DNA of 64,000 nucleotides, taken from NCBI RefSeq assembly GCF_013364275.1, contig NZ_CP054932.1:7130001-7194000 (forward strand). Reading direction: 5' to 3'. Source of the DNA: Actinomadura sp. NAK00032 (GTDB lineage: Bacteria > Actinomycetota > Actinomycetes > Streptosporangiales > Streptosporangiaceae). Position numbers and translations under genes: made by a program. The notes under the pieces were generated by a model. That model was not told the DNA's origin, did not search any database, and saw only the letters and a list, made by a program, of their open reading frames with translations. Of this stretch, positions 36,040 through 44,172 are shown piece by piece; positions within the stretch are counted from its first letter, which is position 1, and every line of letters begins with the position of its first letter.

Positions 36040-36237
36040 CCGGTTGCGTAATGCTCATCTGGGTCGGCCCGGCCGGCGGACTGCCGCTGCTCCTCTACTT
36101 GCCGATGTCGCGTCGGTCGGCGGTCGGGGAGCGTTGCGGGTCGACCTGCTCGACGTCGCACGCCGGCTGCATGCCCCTCGCGCTCAGCCGATCAAGGTCT
36201 TGCTCCGGGCCTGGTGGTGTGGGCGTCCGGGGGGATG

Positions 36238-36843
36238 TCAGGCGAGGGTGGCGAGGGGTGGGTGGTCGAGGACGCGGGGCTTGTACTCGACCAGTTGGAT
36301 GCGGCCGTCGAAGGTGCGGTGGTCGGTCATCTCGAGGGCGACGTCCGGGTAGCCGTCGTAGATGCGTTCTTCGCCCGTGGCCCCGGTGATCACCGGGAAC
36401 ATCACGACCCGGAAGCGGTCGACGAGTCCGGCTCGTAGCAGGGACCGGCACAGGCTGAGGCTGCCGATCGTGCTGAGGAGCCCCGAGCCGCTCGACTTCA
36501 GGGTGCGGACCGCCTCGACGGCGTCGTCGCGGACGAGCGTGGAGTTGGCCCACGTCAGCGGGTCCTCGAGTGAGGAGGAGAACACCACCTTGGAAGCTTG
36601 CGTGAGCTCGTCGACGGACGCCTCCTCCTCGGGCCTGAACTCGTCCTGGCCACTCGGGACGTCGCCTGCGGCGAAGCCCGACATCAGGCGGTAGGTGTTC
36701 GCGCCCATCAGGTAGGTGACCGCGGGCTGCTCGCCCAGCCATGCGAGGTACTCCGGGCCCTCGAGGCCCCAGAACCCGGGCCACCCCTCTCCCGATGCAT
36801 AGCCGTCGAGGGAGGTGATGAAGTCGACGAGAAGCTCCGACAT
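36238..36843 (-). CDS. RibD C-terminal/dihydrofolate reductase-like protein
   Basis: The 201-residue protein opens LVDFITSLDGYASGEGW, then shows YLMGANTYRLMSGF and SGSGLLSTIGSLSLCRSLL, followed by DRFRVVMFPVITGATGEERI, the RibD_C pattern. Such proteins bind NADPH and reduce small substrates; true DHFR activity is not implied. ATG 36843 follows AGGAAAGG. A second paralogue lies at 43471. Region 36040-36237 beyond its stop has no recognisable gene. Confidence 0.88.
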   Translation of the reverse strand: MSELLVDFITSLDGYASGEGWPGFWGLEGPEYLAWLGEQPAVTYLMGANTYRLMSGFAAGDVPSGQDEFRPEEEASVDELTQASKVVFSSSLEDPLTWANSTLVRDDAVEAVRTLKSSGSGLLSTIGSLSLCRSLLRAGLVDRFRVVMFPVITGATGEERIYDGYPDVALEMTDHRTFDGRIQLVEYKPRVLDHPPLATLA

Positions 36844-36975
36844 GGCGGTGTCCTTTCCTAGGCGTCACGAGCTTGGACCTGCCCGGAGCCGCAAACTCAT
36901 CGGCGGAGCGGCACTGCTTCGGAGTTGTGCACCGCCGCGAGGCGGGCGGGACTGCCCCGAAAGGCGCGAGAGGTG

Positions 36976-38130
36976 CTAGGCGTGCCAGATGGCGGCGAGC
37001 TGCCGGGTGGCCAGGCGGGCTGGGATCGCACGGAGGAGGGTGTCGCGCATCCAGGCGGCGGCTCCGGTCTGGGAGGTCAGCCGGGACTGCCGTTCAGCGG
37101 CTCGCATCAGGCGGTTGGCGCGTGGGCGGCGCTGGGCGTCGTAGCGCAGCAGCCGCTCGGCCGCTTGCGCGGGCTCGGCTTCCGTGAGGTGGCGGGTGAG
37201 TGAGGCGGCGTCCTCGAAGGCCTGGCTGGCGCCCTGCCCGAGGTCGGGCGTCATGGCGTGTGCGGCGTCGCCGAGCAGCGCGATCCTGCCGGTGGCGAAC
37301 GTGGGCAGTGGTTCGGCCAGGCAGGCGATCGGGTCGACGTAGACGTCGTCGGCCGCGGTGGCCGCCAGCAGTGCGGGGACGGCCGGGTGCCAGTCGGCCG
37401 TCAGCGCCAGCATCAGCTCACGGGCCTGCTCCGGCTCCGGGAGGGTTTCGGGCAGCGGAGAGTCGGTGAACCAGTACAGCCCGTCGGCGCCGAGGGGGAA
37501 CAGCCCGAACATCGCACCGGTGCGCCGGTCGATCAGGATGCCGGCCAGCAGTTCCTCCACGTCCGGCTCCGCGGGGCGGGGCAGGGTGCCGCGCAGGTCC
37601 ATGCGGCCGATCCTGCGCAGGCCGGGGTGGCCGGGGAACAGCCGGCCGCGCAGTTCGCTGCCGATCCCGTCGGCCGCGATCACCACGTCCGCCTCGTCGA
37701 CGCGGTCGCCGTCGCCGAACACCGCCACCGCGTCCGCGCCGGCCTCCAGCCGCGAGATCGGTGTCGCGGTCCGCACCGCGCCGGCGGGCAGCGGGGCGCG
37801 CAGGGCGCGGTGCAGCCGTGTCCGGTCGGCCACGACCATCGACCCGACCTGGCGTTGCGCCTGCGCGGCGTCGGTGATCAGCAGCGGCCGTCCGCGCCAG
37901 TCGCGCAGCCCTCCGGTGCGGGCGGGGGCGGGGCGCGCTCCGCCGATGTCATGGGTGTCGTAGCCGAGTTCCGCCAGGGCCCGCAGCCCGTTGGGCATGA
38001 TCACCACGCCGGTGCCCGCCTCGCGGAGCTCGGCGCCCCGCTCGTAGAGGACGACCTGGTGCCCCTGACGGTGCAGCCCCACCGCCGCCGTCACCCCGCC
38101 CAGCCCCGCACCGACCACGATGACGCGCAT
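36976..38130 (-). CDS. FAD-dependent monooxygenase (class A flavoprotein)
   Basis: The 384-residue protein has the dinucleotide fold RVIVVGAGLGGVTAAVGL. The DG region is ADVVIAADGIGSELRGRL, and the FAD ribityl motif is IALLGDAAHAMTPDLGQGA. It belongs to the salicylate/PHBH-like group that hydroxylates aromatic or polyketide substrates with NAD(P)H and O2. ATG 38130 follows GGAGG by 5 nt. It is divergent from a TetR gene and shares a short, operator-rich promoter region with it. Confidence 0.9.
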   Translation of the reverse strand: MRVIVVGAGLGGVTAAVGLHRQGHQVVLYERGAELREAGTGVVIMPNGLRALAELGYDTHDIGGARPAPARTGGLRDWRGRPLLITDAAQAQRQVGSMVVADRTRLHRALRAPLPAGAVRTATPISRLEAGADAVAVFGDGDRVDEADVVIAADGIGSELRGRLFPGHPGLRRIGRMDLRGTLPRPAEPDVEELLAGILIDRRTGAMFGLFPLGADGLYWFTDSPLPETLPEPEQARELMLALTADWHPAVPALLAATAADDVYVDPIACLAEPLPTFATGRIALLGDAAHAMTPDLGQGASQAFEDAASLTRHLTEAEPAQAAERLLRYDAQRRPRANRLMRAAERQSRLTSQTGAAAWMRDTLLRAIPARLATRQLAAIWHA

Positions 38131-38144
38131 GCCGTCCTCCATTC

Positions 38145-38175
38145 ACTACGATCGTACTACTACGAATATTGGTAG
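38145..38175. promoter_or_regulatory. Operator region of the monooxygenase/TetR pair
   Basis: Two dyads lie head to tail: ACTACGATCGTACT (38145-38158, ACTAC-N4-GTAGT with one mismatch) and CTACGAATATTGGTAG (38160-38175, one mismatched pair). They fill the 54-bp divergent gap. A very similar arrangement occurs at 58910-58940. Confidence 0.65.
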
Positions 38176-38184
38176 CATGGTGTC

Positions 38185-38766
38185 GTGCCGCCCACCAACC
38201 TCGCCCGCCGCCGAGCCCTGACCGACGCCGCCATCGCCCTGCTGGCGGCCTCGGGAGTGCACGGTGTGACCCACCGGGCGGTGGAGAAGCAGGCGGGGTT
38301 GCCGGCCGGCACGGCGTCGAACTACTTCCGCAGCCGCGAGGCCCTGCTGGTGGCCGCGGCCGAACGGGTGGTCGAGCTGCACCTGGCCGACATGGAGCAG
38401 GCGGCCGGGCACCAGCCCGCGGGCGGCGCCGACCTGGTGGAGATGCTGACCGAGTCGTTGTTCACGGCGGCGACCGCGCTGCGCGACCGCTATCTTGCGA
38501 TCTTCGAGCTGCAGCTGGAGGCGGTGCGCCGCCCGGCACTGGCCGCGGCGCTGGCGGGGCTACAGGAGGCCGCGGTGCGTTTCACCGCCGGGCACCATGA
38601 CCAGCTGGGGCTGAAGATCGCACACGAGAAGGTCCCGGCACTCATCGCGCTCTACGGCAGCGCCCTGTTCACCCTGGTCAGCGCACCACCAGGCGCCGTC
38701 ACCCGGCCCTTTGTCAAAACCATCGTCGACACCATGGTGCACGGCTCGGCCGTATCGGATCCCTAA
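38185..38766 (+). CDS. TetR-family regulator of the divergent monooxygenase
   Basis: The 193-residue protein has a TetR HTH at residues 8-55 (TDAAIALLAASGVHGVTHRAV, GLPAGTASNYFRSREALL). A C-terminal domain follows with RYLAIFELQLEAVRRPALA. GTG 38185 lies only 10 bp past the second dyad, so the transcript leader is very short. It probably represses both itself and the monooxygenase. The same HTH type (VTHRAVEKQAGLPAGTASNY) is encoded at 58314-58880, beside another monooxygenase. Confidence 0.9.
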   Translation: MPPTNLARRRALTDAAIALLAASGVHGVTHRAVEKQAGLPAGTASNYFRSREALLVAAAERVVELHLADMEQAAGHQPAGGADLVEMLTESLFTAATALRDRYLAIFELQLEAVRRPALAAALAGLQEAAVRFTAGHHDQLGLKIAHEKVPALIALYGSALFTLVSAPPGAVTRPFVKTIVDTMVHGSAVSDP

Positions 38767-38801
38767 CGCCGCCCGGACGGCATGGGCTTCTGGGCCAGGG
38801 A

Positions 38802-39443
38802 CTACGCGCGGTAGTGGTCGAGGAACATCGCGACGCCGCTGGTGATGAGGTGGTCGGCGGTCTTTTCGTCGATGGGGGTGCCGTAGGTGGCGTGGACGAG
38901 GTGGGGGTAGAGGGTCAGGGAGTAGAACTGGATGATCGCCAGGTCGATGTCGGGGATGGTGAGGACGCCCTGGTCGATCTGGCGGCGCAGGGCGGCGGCG
39001 AACAGGGAGTTGAAGTGGCCGGGGCCGCTTTCCTGCCAGGCGCGGCCGAGTTCGGGGAAGCGGCGCTGCTCGTAGGTGACGAGGGCGCGGAGTCTGAGGA
39101 CCTCTGGTCTGGTCATGTTGTGGTACCAGGCGCGGGCGGTGGCGGTGAACATGTCGCGGACGTCGTCGTCGCGGCGCAGGCATTCCTCGGCGTAGGCCAG
39201 TGATTCGCCCAGGGCGCTTTTGAGGGCGTCGCCGATCACGGCGGCGAACAGTTCTTCCTTGCCGGTGAAGTGGTTGTAGATGGTCACCTTGGACACGCCG
39301 GCCCGTGCGGCGATGGTGTCCATGCCGGCTTCGAAGCCGTGCTGGAGGAACACCTGGCGGGCGGCGTCGATGATCGCGGCCCGTTTGCGTTCCGCGCGCT
39401 CGCCGGTGGGGGTCCGTCGTCCTTCGGTCACGGCTGCCAGCAT
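38802..39443 (-). CDS. TetR-family regulator
   Basis: The 213-residue protein has an HTH at residues 20-66 (AAIIDAARQVFLQHGFEAGMDTIAARAGVSKVTIYNHF, given here as a pattern with its normal spacing). The C-terminal domain is of the TetR_C_14 type (MTRPEVLRLRALVTYEQRRFPEL). ATG 39443 is used; a GTG five codons later is possible. It is divergent from the NmrA-like operon with a long inverted repeat between, so it is the likely repressor of that operon. It is convergent with the other TetR gene. Confidence 0.88.
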   Translation of the reverse strand: MLAAVTEGRRTPTGERAERKRAAIIDAARQVFLQHGFEAGMDTIAARAGVSKVTIYNHFTGKEELFAAVIGDALKSALGESLAYAEECLRRDDDVRDMFTATARAWYHNMTRPEVLRLRALVTYEQRRFPELGRAWQESGPGHFNSLFAAALRRQIDQGVLTIPDIDLAIIQFYSLTLYPHLVHATYGTPIDEKTADHLITSGVAMFLDHYRA

Positions 39444-39450
39444 AGGACCA

Positions 39451-39498
39451 ACTGAACTGTACCGTTGTGTTCATGTGTACTGATCCGTATAGTTCAGT
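39451..39498. promoter_or_regulatory. Long inverted repeat between TetR and NmrA genes
   Basis: ACTGAACTGTACCG (39451-39464) and CCGTATAGTTCAGT (39485-39498) are inverted with 12 of 14 positions paired, around a 20-nt centre. It begins 8 bp upstream of the tetR start and ends 41 bp upstream of the NmrA ATG, so a bound dimer would cover both promoters. Confidence 0.6.
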
Positions 39499-39539
39499 GG
39501 CCATCGGGGGCGATGGTCCTCCCGAGAGGGGAGCACGAA

Positions 39540-40373
39540 ATGATCTTTGTTGCGGGCGCCACCGGCAACGTGGGCTCGGAGGTCGTGCGCGCGCTGGCGG
39601 CGGCCGGCGCGCCGGTCCGGGCACTGGTGCGCGACCCCGAGCGGGCCCGGCTGCCGGACGGGGCCGAGGCGGTGTCGGGAGACCTCGACCGGCCCGGCAC
39701 CCTGACGGGCGCGTTGAAAGGCGTGCACGCCGCGTTCCTGCTGCCCGGCCACGCCGACATGCCCGGACTGCTGACCGAGGTCCGCCGGGCCGGCGTGGAA
39801 CACGTCGTCCTGCTGTCAGGCGGCTCGGCCGGGAGCGGCGACATGACCAACGCGGTCACGCGCTACATGGCACAGTCCGAGGCGGCCGTCCGGGAGTCGG
39901 GGGTGCCGTGGACGTTCCTGCGGCCGAGCGGCTTCATGTCCAACGCGCTGCGGTGGCTGCCGCAGATCCAGGCGGGCGACCAGATCCGGGTCCCGTTCCC
40001 GACCGTGGCGGTGGCCTGCGTGGACCCGTTCGACCTCGGTGCGGTCGCGGCGCGGGCACTGCTCGGCGACGGGTACCGGGGCGAGATCCTCTGGCCGACC
40101 GGACCGGAGGCGCTGCTGCCCGCCGACCAGGTCGCCGTCCTCGCCAGGGTGCTCGGACGCGACCTGCGCGCCGTCGGCCTGTCGGACGAGGAGGCCCGCG
40201 CCGAGATGTCCGCCGCCATGCCCGCGGAGTACGTCGACGCGTTCTTCGACTTCTACGTCGACGGCTCGCTCGACGAGTCGATCGTCCGCCCGACCGTCCA
40301 GGAGGTCACCGGACGCGCACCCCGGACCTTCGAGCAGTGGGCGAACGCGCACGCCGACGGCTTTCGCCGGTGA
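39540..40373 (+). CDS. NmrA-like NAD(P)-binding protein
   Basis: The 277-residue protein is an atypical short-chain dehydrogenase. It has a Rossmann motif IFVAGATGNVGSEVVRALAA, then ALVRDPERARLPDGAEAVSGD and later TFLRPSGFMSNAL, with no SDR YxxxK catalytic pair obvious. Such proteins act as redox sensors or ketone/quinone reductases. ATG 39540 follows GAGAGGGGAG; the longer upstream frame crosses the operator. It is the first gene of an operon and overlaps the next gene by 4 bp. Confidence 0.88.
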   Translation: MIFVAGATGNVGSEVVRALAAAGAPVRALVRDPERARLPDGAEAVSGDLDRPGTLTGALKGVHAAFLLPGHADMPGLLTEVRRAGVEHVVLLSGGSAGSGDMTNAVTRYMAQSEAAVRESGVPWTFLRPSGFMSNALRWLPQIQAGDQIRVPFPTVAVACVDPFDLGAVAARALLGDGYRGEILWPTGPEALLPADQVAVLARVLGRDLRAVGLSDEEARAEMSAAMPAEYVDAFFDFYVDGSLDESIVRPTVQEVTGRAPRTFEQWANAHADGFRR

Positions 40374-40861
40374 CCACGGCGATCAAGCCCATGCCCCCGC
40401 GGCTGCGGCGTCTGCTCGTCGCGTCCGTCACCGTCGCCTTCGCTCTCGCTCCCGCGGCGGGCTGCGGCGACGCCGACGCGCCGGCGGCGGCGGGCCCGTC
40501 CTCGACATCTGCGCCGCCCCCGCGCGAGGGAGCGGTGCCGGGGCTGCTGCGGCCGGTACGCGCCTATGTCGACGCCGTCGCGGGCAAGGATCTCGACGCG
40601 CTCGCCGGAGCGTTCGCCCGGGACGCCGTCCTGATCGACGTCGGCCGCCGCTTCAACGGCCGCGACGCCATCCGCGCCTGGGCGGACGCAGAGGTCATCG
40701 GCGGGACCCTCACGGTGAGCGAGATCGTCGAGAACCGGCCCGGCCATCAGCGCCTGCTGGTGCGCTTCGCGCCCGGAGGCACCGGCGGCTTCGCGGCCCA
40801 CTACGCCTTCACCGTTTCCGGCCCGGTCATCACCAGGGCCGAACTCACCTACGCCGACTAG
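40370..40861 (+). CDS. Putative lipoprotein with SnoaL/NTF2-like domain
   Basis: The 163-residue protein starts at GTG 40370, overlapping the NmrA stop (GTGA). A signal peptide (RRLLVASVTVAFALAPAAGC) ends at a lipobox-like AAGC, so it should be lipid-anchored outside the cell. The mature part (VRAYVDAVAGKDLDALAGAF, NGRDAIRAWADAEVIGG) is a SnoaL/NTF2 fold. NTF2-like domains bind small ligands; a catalytic role is unproven. Confidence 0.75.
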   Translation: MTTAIKPMPPRLRRLLVASVTVAFALAPAAGCGDADAPAAAGPSSTSAPPPREGAVPGLLRPVRAYVDAVAGKDLDALAGAFARDAVLIDVGRRFNGRDAIRAWADAEVIGGTLTVSEIVENRPGHQRLLVRFAPGGTGGFAAHYAFTVSGPVITRAELTYAD

Positions 40862-40882
40862 GCCGATGAAAGGGAATGCCTC

Positions 40883-41767
40883 ATGACCTCCCGCCAGAAG
40901 GTCACCTTCTCCAGCGAAGGCGCGACCCTGACCGGGCATCTGTTCCTGCCCGACGCCGCCGCCCCGGCACCCGGCATCGTGGTCGCCGGGACCTGGACCA
41001 GCGTCAAGGAGCAGATGGCCGACCGGTACGCCGAACGCCTCGCCGACCGCGGATACGCGGCGCTGTCGTTCGACTTCACCGGCTTCGGAGAGTCCGGCGG
41101 CGAGCCCCGCGACGTCGAATCACCGGAACTGAAGATCCGCGACATCCGCGACGCCGTGACGTTCCTTGCGGGGCATCCGGGCGTGGACGGCACGCGCCTC
41201 GGCGCGCTCGGAGTGTGCGCGGCCGCGATGTACATGAGCGCCAACGCCGCCGACGATCCCCGCGTCCGGTCCCTGGCACTGGTGGCTCCCTGGCTGCACG
41301 ACGCGCGGCTCTGCGCCGAGAACTACGGCGGTGACGACGGCGTCGCCAACAAGATCAGCGCCGCGGAGAAGGCGCACGCCCGGTACCGCGAGACCGGCGA
41401 GGTCGAGTACGTGCCGATGGTCAGCGGCACCGACCCGCGCGCCGCGCTGCCCATGGACGTCGACTTCTACCTCAACCCCGACCGCGGCGGCGTCCCCGCC
41501 TGGCCCAACCGGTTCGCCGTCATGGCCTGGAAGGGCTGGCTGACGTTCGACTCCATCGCCCTGGCCCCGCGGATCACCGCCCCCACCGTCCTCGTGCACA
41601 GCGAGGACGCCGCCATCCCCGACGGCGCCCGCCGCTTCCACGACGGCCTCGCCGGCCCCAAGGACCTCGTGTGGACGGACGGCGTCCAGTTCGACTTCTA
41701 CGACCAGGAGCCCCAGGTCACCTTCGCCGCGGACGCCGCGGCCGCCCACTTCACCGCCACCCTCTGA
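40883..41767 (+). CDS. Alpha/beta hydrolase, dienelactone-hydrolase-like
   Basis: The 294-residue protein has the strand PGIVVAGTWTSVKEQMADRYA and SFDFTGFGESGG. The nucleophile elbow is LGVCAAAMYM, where Cys replaces Ser, as in dienelactone hydrolases and related YcjY proteins. An acidic residue in VLVHSEDAAIPD and a late region (VQFDFYDQEPQV) follow. ATG 40883, 21 bp after the lipoprotein gene. It may hydrolyse a lactone or peroxy ester produced in the same pathway. Confidence 0.82.
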   Translation: MTSRQKVTFSSEGATLTGHLFLPDAAAPAPGIVVAGTWTSVKEQMADRYAERLADRGYAALSFDFTGFGESGGEPRDVESPELKIRDIRDAVTFLAGHPGVDGTRLGALGVCAAAMYMSANAADDPRVRSLALVAPWLHDARLCAENYGGDDGVANKISAAEKAHARYRETGEVEYVPMVSGTDPRAALPMDVDFYLNPDRGGVPAWPNRFAVMAWKGWLTFDSIALAPRITAPTVLVHSEDAAIPDGARRFHDGLAGPKDLVWTDGVQFDFYDQEPQVTFAADAAAAHFTATL

Positions 41768-41799
41768 CCCGCGGGGCATCCTCCGTGAAGGGACCGACC

Positions 41800-42441
41800 T
41801 TGATCAGAAGGCTCGCGCTGCCGGCCGCCGCGGCCGTCGCCGTCCTCGGGCTGACCGGCGCGGCCGGCGCCTCCACCGCGACGGTCGCGCCGAAACCCGC
41901 CGCGTCCACGACGGCCGCGCCCTCACCGGGCGGCGACCTGGCGCCCGGCCCGTATCACCGCGCGCTCGACCCGCTGGCCGGCACCTGGAGGGCGGTCAAG
42001 ACCAACTACGTCCTCGGCGCCGGCGGTGCACCGGTCGTCTCCCGCGACATCGTCGTCAAGGTGAACTGGATCAGGAAGACCGGCGGGCGCTTCCTGCAGG
42101 AGAGGACCTCCGGCACCCTCGCCGGTGACCGCTACTTCCGCGTCGGGGTCCTCGGCTTCTCCACCATCGACCGGCGCTACGAGTGGACGACCTTCGACAG
42201 CGTCACCCCCACTGCCATGACCTACCGCGGCGCACCCGTCACCGGGTCGCCGTCGGTGCTGTCGATCCCCGGCGAGTTCACCGACCCGGGCATCCTCGGC
42301 CCCGAGTACCGGGGCAGGACCATACCGATGCGCACCGTCATCGACCTCCGCGGCAAGCCCACGTTCGATCTCTATTTCACTCCGCCCGGACAGACCGAGC
42401 GCCTCATCGACCGCGTCGTCTACACCCGCAAGATCAAGTAG
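41800..42441 (+). CDS. Secreted DUF1579-like protein
   Basis: The 213-residue protein has an N-terminal export signal (IRRLALPAAAAVAVLGLTGA) and then a Pro/Ala/Thr-rich stretch. A beta-barrel-like domain (ALDPLAGTWRAVKTNYVLG, RFLQERTSGTLAGDRYF, YEWTTFDSVTPTAMTYRG) resembles DUF1579. TTG 41800 is preferred because AAGGGA lies 6 nt upstream; GTG 41785 is an alternative lacking a ribosome site. It continues the operon. Function unknown. Confidence 0.7.
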   Translation: MIRRLALPAAAAVAVLGLTGAAGASTATVAPKPAASTTAAPSPGGDLAPGPYHRALDPLAGTWRAVKTNYVLGAGGAPVVSRDIVVKVNWIRKTGGRFLQERTSGTLAGDRYFRVGVLGFSTIDRRYEWTTFDSVTPTAMTYRGAPVTGSPSVLSIPGEFTDPGILGPEYRGRTIPMRTVIDLRGKPTFDLYFTPPGQTERLIDRVVYTRKIK

Positions 42442-42477
42442 ACCGCACACCGTACATCCGAACGACGAAAGGCCCCC

Positions 42478-42921
42478 ATGTCCACCTTGGAGATCATCGA
42501 GACGTGCACGCGCATGGCATGGCACGCCGACCAGCGCGAGTGGGACCGGCTCGAGACCGTGTTCGCCGACAAGGTCACGCTCGACTACACCAGCCTGAAC
42601 GGCGGTGAGCCCGCCGTGCTGACGCCGCGCCAGATCGTCGACGCGTGGTCGGCCACGCTCGGCGGCTTCGACGCCACCCAGCACCTGATCACCAACCACC
42701 TCGTCGACATCGACGGCGACCGCGCCGTCTGCACCGCCGCGTTCCAGGCCACCCACCGGCTGGCCACCCCGCACGGCTCCCCGCTGTGGACGCTCGGCGG
42801 CAACTACCGCTTCGACCTCGCTCACACCGCCGGCGGATGGCGGATCACCGGCGTCGTCATGACCGCCACCTGGGCCGACGGCAACCAGAACCTTCTCGCC
42901 CTCGCCGCCGCCCGCAGCTGA
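42478..42921 (+). CDS. SnoaL-like (NTF2-fold) protein
   Basis: The 147-residue cytosolic protein (TLEIIETCTRMAWHADQREW, VTLDYTSLNGGEP, DATQHLITNHLVDIDGDRA) fits the SnoaL_4 group, found in polyketide cyclases, dehydratases and small-molecule isomerases. It has no signal peptide, unlike its lipoprotein relative earlier in the operon. ATG 42478 follows AAAGG. It ends the operon starting at 39540. Confidence 0.82.
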   Translation: MSTLEIIETCTRMAWHADQREWDRLETVFADKVTLDYTSLNGGEPAVLTPRQIVDAWSATLGGFDATQHLITNHLVDIDGDRAVCTAAFQATHRLATPHGSPLWTLGGNYRFDLAHTAGGWRITGVVMTATWADGNQNLLALAAARS

Positions 42922-43095
42922 GCCGCGCAAGCCCGCCGATCGACGATCAGCCGCTGCCCGGCGGCGAGCCGTCTCCGGCCGACCGGACACAGGCGTCCGG
43001 CCGGCCGGAGTGGACGCCGGGCTGTCGTGGACGCCGGGCTGTGGCCCACGCGGCGCCGCGCGGCGCCGACAGCCCGGCCTGCCCGGTGGTGCCCC

Positions 43096-43386
43096 TCAGG
43101 CGGGGCGGTTGTGCTTCCCGTCGAGCCAGAGCGTGTCGGACTCGTCGCGGTGCGAGCCCGAGGTTCCGACGTGCTTGGCGTCGATCTTCGCGCCCTTCTT
43201 GATGACGTGCACCAGGGCCATCGCGTGCCCGCGGCCGAGGTCGTAGTCCTGCTTGAGCCACTCGATGATGGGGGTGGCCTTGACGGCGGGATCGTCGAAG
43301 CCGCGCTGCTGGGCCAGTGCGATGAACTCGCGCGGCGTCAGCCCGGTCTTGTCTTCGATGGTGTCGAGGTAGGCCTGGAAGGACAT
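43096..43386 (-). CDS. DUF4287 domain protein
   Basis: The 96-residue protein begins SFQAYLDTIEDKTGLTPREF and contains IIEWLKQDYDLGRGHAMALVHV, the standard DUF4287 pattern, with a polar tail ending KHNRPA. No enzyme motif is visible; related proteins occur widely next to DUF5655 proteins. ATG 43386. It stands 84 bp downstream of the reductase gene on the same strand and may be co-transcribed. Confidence 0.88.
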   Translation of the reverse strand: MSFQAYLDTIEDKTGLTPREFIALAQQRGFDDPAVKATPIIEWLKQDYDLGRGHAMALVHVIKKGAKIDAKHVGTSGSHRDESDTLWLDGKHNRPA

Positions 43387-43470
43387 GTGGTTCTCGCTCT
43401 CGTGTTCAAGGTCCGGTGTCCGCGGTCCGGCCGGCTGATCGGCGGCACCGCTCGCACCTGGGGGGACGGG

Positions 43471-44016
43471 TCAGGCCGGTCGGTAGATCAGGTCCATCAC
43501 GCCGGAGGCGTAGGTGGCAGAGCCGACCAGGGTCAGCGGAGTACGGACGGTGCCCTCGGGGAACAGCCGCTGACCGCTGCCCAGCACGATCGGGTGCACC
43601 AGCAGCCGCAGTTCGTCCAGCAGCCCGGCCTCCAGCAGGGCGCGGGTCAGGCTGATGCTGCCGGACAGGTTGACGTTCTTGCCCGGCTGCCGCTTGAGCT
43701 CCTTGACCGCGGCGATCACGTCACCGTCGATCACGGCGGCGTTGTTCCAGCCGGCGTCGCGCAGGGTGGTGGAGGCGACCAGCTTGCGGATGCCGTTGAT
43801 CGCATCGGCCAGCGGACCGGTCTGGTGCGGCCAGACCGACGCGAACGCCTCATAGGTCACCCGCCCCATCAGCAGTGTGTCGGCCTCGGCGTGCATCTGA
43901 CCGACCGCGGCGCCCATCTGCTCGTCCAGGTACGGGAAGTGCCAGGCCTCCGGCGCCTCCACCACACCGTCCAGCGATGTGAACAGCCCGGCCACGATCT
44001 TTCGCTCAGCGTCCAT
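43471..44016 (-). CDS. RibD C-terminal/dihydrofolate reductase-like protein
   Basis: The 181-residue protein shows IVAGLFTSLDGVVEAPEAW, LLMGRVTYEAFASVWPHQ and VNLSGSISLTRALLEAGLLDEL with LLVHPIVLGSGQRLF, a complete RibD_C fold. ATG 44016 follows GGAGG. It is divergent from a LysR gene that may control it. Distant relative of the gene at 36238; the two differ in the active-site loop sequences. Confidence 0.9.
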   Translation of the reverse strand: MDAERKIVAGLFTSLDGVVEAPEAWHFPYLDEQMGAAVGQMHAEADTLLMGRVTYEAFASVWPHQTGPLADAINGIRKLVASTTLRDAGWNNAAVIDGDVIAAVKELKRQPGKNVNLSGSISLTRALLEAGLLDELRLLVHPIVLGSGQRLFPEGTVRTPLTLVGSATYASGVMDLIYRPA

Positions 44017-44126
44017 CGATGCCTCCTCACCATCAGGGCACGGTTCCCCGCCGCCGATGTTCCTGCTGGTCATCAGGGGCCGGTGTGATCAACGATGCCG
44101 TCCGGTGCGGCCCCCCATCAACGCCT

Positions 44127-44162
44127 GATCGCGCTACGATCGGTTAGCTGAACTACGCGATC
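44127..44162. promoter_or_regulatory. GATCGCG-N22-CGCGATC dyad before the LysR gene
   Basis: Perfect 7-bp arms with a 22-nt spacer, ending 10 bp before the LysR start. It lies in the divergent region with the reductase and could be the LysR recognition and autoregulatory site. Confidence 0.45.
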
Positions 44163-44172
44163 GGGGGCTGCG

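Noticed and set aside
36040..36389. Overlapping plus-strand ORFs downstream of the reductase gene
   Set aside because: They run antisense into the RibD/DHFR-like gene, lack ribosome sites and show no domain.
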